Assembly (NCBI GenBank): GCA_947504035.1
Contig: CANNGA010000010.1
Span: 105,607-169,606, forward strand
Direction: 5' to 3'
Source: an uncultured Flavobacteriaceae bacterium
GTDB taxonomy: Bacteria > Bacteroidota > Bacteroidia > Flavobacteriales > Flavobacteriaceae
DNA length: 64,000 nucleotides
Under the pieces are notes generated by a model. It did no database searches, was not told where the DNA came from, and saw only the letters and a program-made list of their open reading frames with translations. Position numbers and translations under genes: made by a program. This document shows positions 30,024-38,011 of the stretch, piece after piece (position 1 is the first letter of the stretch; each line of letters begins with the position of its first letter).

Positions 30024-30509
30024 ATGAGTACTACTGCAGCATTATTTGGAGCCATCCAATCTGGAGACGAGGCCAGTGTAAAAACATTAATAGTAAACGC
30101 CCCCGCTTTAGTAAATGCTAAAGATGCTAGAGGGTTTACCCCTTTAATTTTTGCAGCCTATTTTGACAAACAACCTATTGTTAGTTTGCTTTTAAGCCAT
30201 AACGCAGCTATAGATGCGACCGATGCTGGCGGAAATACTGCATTATTAGGCGTGGCATTTAAGGGAAATACTGCTATAGCAAAGTTATTATTAGTGGCTA
30301 ACGCAACCGTGGATGCAACTAATACCCAGGGGTATACTGCTTTAATTTTCGCAGCGTTATACGGGCAAGAGGCTATGGTGACCTTGCTTTTAAAGCACAA
30401 TGCCAATACAGCAGTTAAAGATAACGAAGGGCTAACAGCACTAGATCATGCCAAAGCCAAAGGTTTTGACGCTCTTGTAACGTTATTAACACCTTATACG
30501 GTCTCTTAA
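30024..30509 (+). CDS. ankyrin-repeat protein, KatG-associated
   Basis: 161 residues, cytosolic, four to five ankyrin units (DARGFTPLIFAAYFDKQPIVSLLLSH is typical; then DAGGNTALLG, NTQGYTALIFAALYG and DNEGLTALDHA). Ankyrin genes beside catalase genes are known: AnkB of Pseudomonas aeruginosa is needed for full KatB activity. That parallel suggests a KatG chaperone or partner here. It starts just beyond the katG terminator, so it would be made by readthrough or from a promoter inside the katG end. Fold is sure; function inferred. Confidence 0.87.
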   Translation: MSTTAALFGAIQSGDEASVKTLIVNAPALVNAKDARGFTPLIFAAYFDKQPIVSLLLSHNAAIDATDAGGNTALLGVAFKGNTAIAKLLLVANATVDATNTQGYTALIFAALYGQEAMVTLLLKHNANTAVKDNEGLTALDHAKAKGFDALVTLLTPYTVS

Positions 30510-30549
30510 TGGTCTACACACTATAGCGTTATTTTAATTTTGCTACTTT

Positions 30550-31938
30550 TTACTTTATAAGGCGTACGTTTGGATGTGCCGCAAAGAAACCAAACCAAAA
30601 GGCATTATAACTGTGTAAACGTTCTAAAACCTTTCCAGAATCTTGTTGTACCAAGCTGTTTTCGTTAACCTTCCACGAACTTCCATCTTTAGCAATTAGT
30701 GTTTTGGAAGCACTGTCATAACTTTTAAATACGGTATTTTTATTAAGATAGGTTCTATGCGCTCCAGAAGTATCGGTAAGAACAACAAAATTGGTGTTGT
30801 TTATTGTATTGTAGTACAAAGGTTTGTTTTTTAGAAATTTAGATGCTATCGCTACAACGTCTTGTGTTGCTTTAGGACGTTTAATCACTAACACCTCGTC
30901 TTTGTTTTTTAAAGCAGTGTTGGTCTTAGAGGTGTTGAACATTAAATCATCTGTAGAAAAGTAGGCTTTGTAAGCCACGCCCTCGTCGTAATTACGATCG
31001 TATCCTGTTTTTAGGGAAAGCACTTTAGTATTTGGGTGCAAACGTTTCCAAGCGCCCCAAGTGGTTGTTACGACACTTAGATAGTCCAATTGAATATTTT
31101 TAGAGACTAGAGGCCCTATAACGGGTTTTCCTAAAGAGGTACTCCATAAACTCTGTGTGGCAGCATCGTACATTAATTTGTTAGAACGGTATAAAAAACC
31201 ACTTGTACCCAAGTTGTATTGTATGCCTTTATGTGTTGTTTTATAGAGAATCACTGTGCCACAAAGGGTGCAATAAACACCAGCTACAGGTGTATTACCA
31301 ACCGTATCTGTAAAGAGTTCATGCCAAGCTAATATGCGTTTTGGGTAAGCTCTAAAATCGCCATTTACTTCAATGCCAAAAACAACGTGGTCGTCTTCTA
31401 AATAATTGGCAGCCTTAGCAGCAATCATTTTAGGATTTCTTAAAGGGGGAATACCGTCTTGTAATACACCGCCCCAACGTACTTCATCCAATCGAATTAA
31501 ACTGGACTTAGATCTGTCTTTAAAGTAGTTGTAAAACTTGGGGTCTCTATGTTTGTGCAGCTCGGCTTTAAAGTCAAAATACGCAGCATTGTAAGCCTGG
31601 GGTTTGCTCCAAATATAGGCATACCAAGCATTAAAATCATAATCGAAATGACGTCCTGTTTGCTCTTGAAGTAATTTTAAAAGCGTATCGCTATTCCTGT
31701 AAGATCTTAAATTGTAAATGGTTTCCAATAGTAAAATTTCATCGCTTTCTGTCCAATTGCTTTTAATGTGTTTTAAAGCATTTTGATGAACTATAGGATT
31801 TCTAGAGGCAATAAAATCGACAAAATAGCTGTAGTGCGTTTTAGAATTGGAAAGGGCAGAAGGAGCTTGTGCTGTGGCGCTTCCTATGCTTAGGCATAAG
31901 AAGCAAACTATATGTAGCGTTTGTTGAAGTCTTTGCAT
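30550..31938 (-). CDS. DUF3179 secreted protein
   Basis: 462 residues with a signal peptide (cleavage near ATAQA). The C-terminal two thirds carry DUF3179: EVNGDFRAYPKRIL, GVYCTLCGTVILYKT with a Cys pair, GTSGFLYRSNKLMYD, and QSLWSTSLGKPV. The domain is widespread in marine bacteria and has no established function; the C-x-x-C could be redox or metal active. An N-terminal helical region (~25-150) is not recognised. It is transcribed towards the ankyrin gene with no clear terminator between. Confidence 0.85.
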   Translation of the reverse strand: MQRLQQTLHIVCFLCLSIGSATAQAPSALSNSKTHYSYFVDFIASRNPIVHQNALKHIKSNWTESDEILLLETIYNLRSYRNSDTLLKLLQEQTGRHFDYDFNAWYAYIWSKPQAYNAAYFDFKAELHKHRDPKFYNYFKDRSKSSLIRLDEVRWGGVLQDGIPPLRNPKMIAAKAANYLEDDHVVFGIEVNGDFRAYPKRILAWHELFTDTVGNTPVAGVYCTLCGTVILYKTTHKGIQYNLGTSGFLYRSNKLMYDAATQSLWSTSLGKPVIGPLVSKNIQLDYLSVVTTTWGAWKRLHPNTKVLSLKTGYDRNYDEGVAYKAYFSTDDLMFNTSKTNTALKNKDEVLVIKRPKATQDVVAIASKFLKNKPLYYNTINNTNFVVLTDTSGAHRTYLNKNTVFKSYDSASKTLIAKDGSSWKVNENSLVQQDSGKVLERLHSYNAFWFGFFAAHPNVRLIK

Positions 31939-32025
31939 ACGTTTCTTTAGGTGGTCGCAACATAAGACTAAGGATTACTAATGGGGGAGTATTTTAATAA
32001 AAGATTATGATAATCTCTAACAGAC

Positions 32026-32415
32026 TTAAAATTTAAAATCTTTTATAGGAGAAGATATGTCTATTAAACTACCATCAGGATCTTTTAATAACAGACGTCT
32101 TTGCCCATAGGGGGTGTCTTCTGGCGCATTCACAATATAGAATTTTTCTGAGACCGCTATTTTATAGACCGCATCGGCATCGGTAACAACAAAGGTGATG
32201 TAAAAGCCTTTGGGGTGGTTTTGAAAACTGTTAGGGACTATGGGGTTGGTACGATCTATGAGTCCCAATTCTAATGTTTGGTCTTTAGCGCTTAGGTGTA
32301 CAAACCAATCACTATTGTAAGTGACCTTAAGATTTAAAAGCGTGGTGTAAAAGTAACGTGATTTCTGTAAATCGTCTGAACATATGTTCGTCAGCATGCG
32401 GTGTATGGTATCCAT
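32026..32415 (-). CDS. VOC (glyoxalase/dioxygenase) family protein
   Basis: 129 residues, one vicinal-oxygen-chelate unit pair with the usual order: MLTNICSDDLQKSRYFYTTLL, then YITFVVTDADAVYK, and the closing LLKDPDGSLIDI. Such proteins may be glyoxalase, dioxygenase, fosfomycin- or bleomycin-resistance related; nothing here selects among these. Starts at MDTIHRMLT. No operon partner. Confidence 0.85.
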   Translation of the reverse strand: MDTIHRMLTNICSDDLQKSRYFYTTLLNLKVTYNSDWFVHLSAKDQTLELGLIDRTNPIVPNSFQNHPKGFYITFVVTDADAVYKIAVSEKFYIVNAPEDTPYGQRRLLLKDPDGSLIDISSPIKDFKF

Positions 32416-32539
32416 TAAGAGATGTATTTAAAGTAAAATTGCATTTTAAGTCCTATCGGGGCTTAGGGGGGTAATTATAAGCACCGTTATTTCTTTTAAG
32501 GGTAAAGGGTACTATTACATGTATCGTAAGACATCGCTT

Positions 32540-33631
32540 TTAGGTGTTGTCCTCATTCAGTTTATCACCACAATGCGAACAAAAAGGCAGGTGAGCAAAG
32601 TTTTTAGAACCACAGCTGTTACAGCTTTTAAATAACTCTAAGCCACAGAAACGGCAAAAATTAGTAACTGTTCCAGTGGGGGCTGTCTTGGATGATTTAG
32701 AAACTGTTTTATCCCATGTTTTAACGATGAAATCTTTTCCACAGGAGGGACACATATGGTTGTCTAGTGCTTTTTCGGCGGTTTCTAGTTGTACTTTTTT
32801 GGCACGTTCTGTTGTTGGTACTTGTAATTCCTGCTTTTTATATTCTATAAATGCTCTAATTTTGTTAATGGCATAGCCGCCTAAAAGAATGCATAATAGG
32901 ATGCCAACAGAGTATTTTATATAACCGCCATAACTGGGTAAATAGGGGACTAAACCTAAAAAGAAGGCGTAAAATGAGAAGAGTACAAATCCTAAAAATA
33001 GAGGCCAATATTTATGTTTTCGGTATCTTATGATAAAAAAGATACCTAGAATAAGAATGGGGAGAATAAAGACTAAACGGATTAAAAATACCTTTAAGTC
33101 GTAGGCTCTTATCGCACTGTCTAAGGCATCGTAAGCTCTGCCTTTTTCCTTAGAAATAAGGGCATTAATTTTTGATTTCGATTGGTTTAGTACTTGTATT
33201 TCATGCTCAATTTCTGCCAATTCCTTTTCCCATTCTTGCTGTGTTTTGTAAAAGGCGTCTAGTGCATTGGCTCTAGATAATACGGCTTTATCTTCTTTGG
33301 GTGATCCCACTGTTTTTCGGGCTTCCAACCAGTTGTCGAAGGACTTTTTAGCATTGGTGTAGTTGTTGTTTACGACCTTGATGGTGTTTTCAATGGTCGT
33401 CTTTTTTTCGACTTTTAAATTTATTTTAGTGTTAACTGCGGCAATTTCGGCATATCTGGCAGCTAATAGTGTTTCGTCTTCAAAACTTTCTACCGTTGGA
33501 CGTTCCTTCCACTCGTCAACATCATCTAGTAATTTCCCTGAAAGCGAAATCAAAAAACCACACAGCACTATGGCTATGGTGTAATTAATGAGCTTAGAGG
33601 TTTTCTCTAATTTTTTGTTGTTGAATTTCAT
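32540..33631 (-). CDS. membrane protein with coiled coil and C-terminal zinc ribbons
   Basis: 363 residues if begun at the ATG at 33631 (MKFNNKKLEK), just before the first membrane helix; an upstream ATG at 33673 adds 14 residues and is less likely. Layout: helix ~18-36, an extracytoplasmic coiled coil ~60-175 rich in Lys/Glu, three helices between ~180 and 265, then cytosolic zinc ribbons built from CPSCG...CRFCG and CNSCG...CSHCG. I do not recognise the family. The double zinc ribbon may sense or bind nucleic acid or protein; that is inference. Confidence 0.7.
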   Translation of the reverse strand: MKFNNKKLEKTSKLINYTIAIVLCGFLISLSGKLLDDVDEWKERPTVESFEDETLLAARYAEIAAVNTKINLKVEKKTTIENTIKVVNNNYTNAKKSFDNWLEARKTVGSPKEDKAVLSRANALDAFYKTQQEWEKELAEIEHEIQVLNQSKSKINALISKEKGRAYDALDSAIRAYDLKVFLIRLVFILPILILGIFFIIRYRKHKYWPLFLGFVLFSFYAFFLGLVPYLPSYGGYIKYSVGILLCILLGGYAINKIRAFIEYKKQELQVPTTERAKKVQLETAEKALDNHMCPSCGKDFIVKTWDKTVSKSSKTAPTGTVTNFCRFCGLELFKSCNSCGSKNFAHLPFCSHCGDKLNEDNT

Positions 33632-33724
33632 ATGTTGGTATTTCGGTAGGTGGATACGATTGTAAACTACCATAGTGTGCTTAAATCGTGTTTTTAAGGC
33701 TATGGTTTCGTCTAAAAGCGCTGG

Positions 33725-34567
33725 TTATTCTATAGAAAACTCTTGTGGTGTGAGGCCTGTATTGAATTTAATTTGCGACCATGTCACTTCTGTCCATGGG
33801 GTATCGTCTACAGTGGCATCCCAAGTGGATGCTTTATAGCGGCGTTTTGATGGTATCCATATGCCATCAACCTCTTCATAAGTTACGGTCATTAGAAATG
33901 GGGTGTCCATCACGCCAAAATCGACAACGGTAAATAAGAACTGATCTACCAATTGGGTGTTTTTATTAATGTAGACTTGGTAAATGTCTGTAGGACTGTT
34001 GTTTTGAGATGTAAAAGAGACCTTAACAATGTCATAAAGTGTATTATTGAGTGTTTTTTCACCCAGATACGCGTAGTGTAATCCTGGGTCTAATAGCTTA
34101 GGCATCATGGTAAACCAATAATAATTGGTAGGTCTATTAAAGGCCACACGTTTTAAAAGCGTACTGTCTTTTAGCGCTTTGCCATTATGGGTTAACCAAT
34201 AGGTTTTACCGTTATAGCCTTGTGTGATAGAGCCTTCTAAATCAGGAAATGTACGTTCATGGGTTTGGTAGTGCCCGTAAGACAGTTCTCCATCGAAAAT
34301 ATACTTCTCTGTAGAGACATCTTTTTTGCCATCTGGAGTTTGATAGGTGTACGTATAAGTCACATCCTTTTTTTTATGTAGGGCTTGTATATCTCCAACT
34401 TTCTGTACCATTTTATAGACCAATTCCTGGCCTTTATTTTGGAACGAAGGTGTCGTCTTTTCTTGAGGGTCTGTTTTAGGAACTTGTGGTTCTTGTTTTG
34501 AATTTTTTTGATTGCAAGATGTTGCCATGAGGCTTAGCAAAGCGAGTATACATGCGTTTAATTTCAT
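33725..34567 (-). CDS. lipoprotein of unknown function (DUF6503-like)
   Basis: 280 residues. A lipoprotein signal ends at the lipobox ATSC (Cys18). The mature protein is beta-rich (ITQGYNGKTYWLTHNGKAL, DIYQVYINKNTQLVDQFLF, TVTYEEVDGIWIPSKRRY), a pattern like LolA/LppX-type half-barrel folds and like the DUF6503 family in Bacteroidota. Likely faces the periplasm from a membrane. Role unknown. Confidence 0.6.
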   Translation of the reverse strand: MKLNACILALLSLMATSCNQKNSKQEPQVPKTDPQEKTTPSFQNKGQELVYKMVQKVGDIQALHKKKDVTYTYTYQTPDGKKDVSTEKYIFDGELSYGHYQTHERTFPDLEGSITQGYNGKTYWLTHNGKALKDSTLLKRVAFNRPTNYYWFTMMPKLLDPGLHYAYLGEKTLNNTLYDIVKVSFTSQNNSPTDIYQVYINKNTQLVDQFLFTVVDFGVMDTPFLMTVTYEEVDGIWIPSKRRYKASTWDATVDDTPWTEVTWSQIKFNTGLTPQEFSIE

Positions 34568-34840
34568 ATGATGAGGGTAATGGTGTTTAAATTTACCTTT
34601 AAAGTTAGTACTATTTTTTTAAATGCATTGCTTTTTTAAAGGTTTACCGTTGTCATGACAAATGGACTGTAGGTTTTAGAACAAATAGCATGGGTGGCCT
34701 GTCGTTTTAAAACACAAAGTTGACCCCAAATTTATTAGAAAACTTATAACGTCTTTTTAGCAGCTACACATATAGTGCAGTACTAGTGTTTATGGCATTT
34801 AAAACCCTTATGACGATGTTTTTAAGGTATCAATCTGGAT

Positions 34841-35812
34841 TTAAGGTTTTACAAGAGTGTAGATGCCTTTTTTTCCGCTGTACGTATTTTGTTTGCGTTC
34901 TTCACCATTTTTATAGTGGTATTCTATGCATTCGTCTTCTACGTTATTTATAAAATCGTAGATAAAAACGGTACCATTATAGGGCTTCTCGTTTTTAAAA
35001 TCACAATCAAATTTTTTATGTGTTATGGGGTGTACACTTTTGCTTTTAATGATGCTATCATTGGTAAAAGTATCTTCTGAAACTAGTAACTTTTCAAAAA
35101 ACATCTTTTGTAAACCTTCTCTTTTGCCATTCACATGGTTTGTGTATAATATTCTAAGACCAATCATACGGGCATGAACCCCATTTATAATGGTGTATTC
35201 TCTAGACTTATAGGTCCCTATACCCATTAATTGACCTTCAAAATTTCTCCAATAAACGGTATCGACGGTTTTGCCATAAATTCTGGTTTCTTCAGGGGTA
35301 AACTCATTTGGACCATACTTAGCATTTTCTTTCATCATCACCATTTTTCCCTTGTTATGATGGTATTCGCGATAACCACCTGCTGTCTTGTAGATGCCAT
35401 CATAAACATCACCATCTCTAAAATCGGTTGTATAGGCTATGGTGCCATTTTTTAAGTAAAACGTAGATAAGCCATGTAAAACACCTTTAGCATTATAATT
35501 TCTAGTGGCTTCTACGTTACCTTTTTTATCATAAAAGGTCATCAAACCCGTCATGGTTTCTTTTTCTAAATTCGTAAAATGACCGTCCATTTGTAATACA
35601 TTGTTGATGTAGTAGTCTTTTATATGAAAAAGTCCATCCTTTTTTTTAACAACTATTCTGTAGTAGTGTGCTTTTTCTTTAGTGGTTTCGTGCCAACTGT
35701 CATCAAAATAGAGTTTTGATTGACTGTTTGCATTTGTATACATGCAAACTATTGCAACGACAATACATAGCTTTTTTAGGATGGTTTTAAGGTGTTGATA
35801 ATATAATGCCAT
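34841..35812 (-). CDS. short YwqK/MORN-like repeat protein, exported
   Basis: 323 residues with an N-terminal hydrophobic signal (LCIVVAIVCMYTNANSQ). The body is a row of MORN-like beta-hairpins: GLMTFYDKKGNVEATRNY, GLSTFYLKNGTIAYTTDF, and so on. Its first domain (D-x-W...YYR...IKDYYIN...LQM-x-G) is shared with the 988-residue protein at 43610. Automatic pipelines often label such proteins as YwqK antitoxins, but no toxin is adjacent. Probably secreted or at the surface, role unknown. Confidence 0.7.
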   Translation of the reverse strand: MALYYQHLKTILKKLCIVVAIVCMYTNANSQSKLYFDDSWHETTKEKAHYYRIVVKKKDGLFHIKDYYINNVLQMDGHFTNLEKETMTGLMTFYDKKGNVEATRNYNAKGVLHGLSTFYLKNGTIAYTTDFRDGDVYDGIYKTAGGYREYHHNKGKMVMMKENAKYGPNEFTPEETRIYGKTVDTVYWRNFEGQLMGIGTYKSREYTIINGVHARMIGLRILYTNHVNGKREGLQKMFFEKLLVSEDTFTNDSIIKSKSVHPITHKKFDCDFKNEKPYNGTVFIYDFINNVEDECIEYHYKNGEERKQNTYSGKKGIYTLVKP

Positions 35813-35843
35813 TTACTTTTTGTTTTGATGAAGATGAATATTG

Positions 35844-36359
35844 TTAATTCTTTTTTAGCGTATGGATTGTTTGTTCATGTTTAGGCGTTTGTATTTCAAT
35901 GGTAATTGCGGTCTTTGAGGTGCTTACTATTTTTAGGTTAAAGCTAAATAAACTTAGCATTCCTATTTTAGAATAGGGGTTGTAAAAAATAGATGTTGTT
36001 TTTTCTGCAACTCGTTTTTCAAAAATGTAATGGCGTTCCAATAGGTGATACCTATCGTGGTAAACTACCATGTTATAAGGGCTATTAGGAATCTTCTTTC
36101 TTAAACTTAATTCGTAGTCTCTGTTAAACAATAAATATATTGAAAATAGTACAGGAAAAATACCAATAGCTATTAAAAGAATTTTCTTTTTGGAGCCCAC
36201 GACTGTTAGTAGAAAACTTATCAGGTAGATGCTCCAAAATGAAAAAGCGTAATCATGAAAACGAAATTTAAAGCTAGTGCAATAATGAATCGTTAAAACC
36301 ACAAGGCATAATGCGAATACTATTTTAGCACTATTTTGTATTGGTTTGTATTTTATCAT
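35844..36359 (-). CDS. hypothetical membrane protein
   Basis: 171 residues. Three hydrophobic segments (about 13-28, 38-54 and 59-77), then a polar C-terminal ~90 residues (predicted beta-rich). No family recognised. It lies 31 bases upstream of the YwqK-like gene and may be cotranscribed with it. Low-complexity bias is absent, which supports a real gene. Confidence 0.55.
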   Translation of the reverse strand: MIKYKPIQNSAKIVFALCLVVLTIHYCTSFKFRFHDYAFSFWSIYLISFLLTVVGSKKKILLIAIGIFPVLFSIYLLFNRDYELSLRKKIPNSPYNMVVYHDRYHLLERHYIFEKRVAEKTTSIFYNPYSKIGMLSLFSFNLKIVSTSKTAITIEIQTPKHEQTIHTLKKN

Positions 36360-36662
36360 AGGGTTTAAAGTAGAATGTAATTGTATATAAACGGTATTAG
36401 TGTTTCTTCTAGAGCGCTAATTCGATAAGACATATTTAGAATAATTCCTTTGATATCAATTCCTTTAGATCATGAGATGTATAAAGAAACTTAGAAAACC
36501 GTTGATAGGCATACGCTTATTCTCCAATAAATGTATGTGTTAGTTTTTTTGCTAATTTATGAATTCAAAATTAACATATCTCGTAGTTGTAATAAATATT
36601 ATACCGTCCATTTGATTTGCAACTTTATTTTTTAGGTGTTTTAATATTGGTCTTGTTAAGCC
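36360..36662. other. intergenic region downstream of dnaN
   Basis: Very AT-rich, with stops in all frames. It should carry the promoter of the minus-strand gene that starts at 36359. I see no RNA gene, no repeat and no clear -7/-33 pair. Confidence 0.45.
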
Positions 36663-36694
36663 AAAAAAAAGCCACCTTTAAAAAAGGCGGCTTT
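36663..36694 (-). terminator. intrinsic terminator of dnaN
   Basis: On the minus strand: AAAGCCGCCTTT, loop, AAAGGTGGCTTT (one mismatched or wobble pair), then eight T residues. Placed 26 bases past the dnaN stop. Confidence 0.88.
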
Positions 36695-36719
36695 CATATA
36701 GTGTATAAGTGTGTTTTAT

Positions 36720-37838
36720 TTAACTGTTTAACATAACAGGCATTACTAACATGGTAATGTGTTCGCCATCGTCTAAGCCATCTACAGGGGTTAGAATCCC
36801 TGCGCGGTTAGGCATACTCATTTCTAGGCTTACGTCTGTAGCACCTAAGTTGTTTAACATTTCTGTTAAAAAACGCGAGTTGAAGCCTATTTGCATGTCG
36901 TCGCCTTGGTAATCACAAGTTAAACGCTCTTCAGCTTTGTTGCTGTAATCCACATCTTCGGCAGAAATATTTAATTCGGCACCAGCTATTTTTAGTCTAA
37001 TTTGGTGTGTAGTTTTGTTAGAGAAAATACTAACACGACGAACAGAGTTTAAAAACTGATTGCGGTCTATAGACAGTTTGTTAGGATTCTCTTTAGGAAT
37101 TACGGCTTCGTAATTTGGATATTTGCCATCGATAAGACGACAGATCAATTCTGAATTGTCGAACGTAAATTTAGCATTAGAGTCATTGTATTCAATACTA
37201 ACTTCGTCTTCACTTCCTCCTAAAATACCTTTTAATAAATTTAAAGGTTTTTTAGGCATGATAAATTCGGCAACCTGAGAGGCATTCACATCTGCTCTGG
37301 TATATTTTACCAGTTTATGGGCATCTGTCGCGACAAAGGTTAACCCTTCTGTAGAAAATTGGAAAAAGACACCACTCATTACAGGGCGTAAATCGTCATT
37401 TCCAGCAGCAAAAATGGTTTTGCTAATTGCTGTAGCAAGAATATCTCCTAAAATAACGGTTTTACTAGGGTCTTCTAAAGCGACTGCTTTAGGAAACTCT
37501 TCGCCACTCGCATACGCCAGTGCATATTTACCGTGGTTAGAGCTTATCTCTACCGTATTGTTATCCTCTATAACAAAGGTTAAGGGCTGTTCTGGAAAGG
37601 TTTTTAAAGTATCTAATAATAAACGTGCAGGAATGGCAACGCTTCCTTCACTATCACTTTCTACATTTAAGGTAGACGCCATTGTTGTTTCTAAATCACT
37701 CGCAGAAACGGTAAGTTTATCATGATTGAGTTCAAATAAAAAATTATCTAAAATCGGTAGGGTGTTCGAGCTGTTAATAACACCACCCAAAACTTGTAAT
37801 TGCTTTAATAGATAGGTACTGGATACTATAAATTTCAT
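36720..37838 (-). CDS. dnaN: DNA polymerase III beta sliding clamp
   Basis: 372 residues from the ATG at 37838 (MKFIVSSTYLLKQL), the standard family start; the ATG ten codons upstream is not typical. Three clamp domains of ~120 residues are visible: SSNTLPILDNFLFEL in the first, MSGVFFQFSTEGLTFVATDAHKL in the second, and VDYSNKAEERLTCDY with a C-terminal MLVMPVML in the third. It tethers polymerase III to DNA. No dnaA or origin-like boxes lie nearby, so it is not part of an origin cluster. Confidence 0.97.
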   Translation of the reverse strand: MKFIVSSTYLLKQLQVLGGVINSSNTLPILDNFLFELNHDKLTVSASDLETTMASTLNVESDSEGSVAIPARLLLDTLKTFPEQPLTFVIEDNNTVEISSNHGKYALAYASGEEFPKAVALEDPSKTVILGDILATAISKTIFAAGNDDLRPVMSGVFFQFSTEGLTFVATDAHKLVKYTRADVNASQVAEFIMPKKPLNLLKGILGGSEDEVSIEYNDSNAKFTFDNSELICRLIDGKYPNYEAVIPKENPNKLSIDRNQFLNSVRRVSIFSNKTTHQIRLKIAGAELNISAEDVDYSNKAEERLTCDYQGDDMQIGFNSRFLTEMLNNLGATDVSLEMSMPNRAGILTPVDGLDDGEHITMLVMPVMLNS

Positions 37839-38011
37839 GTGAAAATTGTATTGATTGACATTTAGCATGGCATAAAGCGGCGTGCGATAGGGGTCTTAAT
37901 TTCTAAAGCAAATCCCTTTAAAACATGTAAATAGCTAAGTTTTTATTGTATAATGAACTACTTACAAATATATTTCAAACCATAGTTTTTATGAAACAAA
38001 CTTATCAACAG

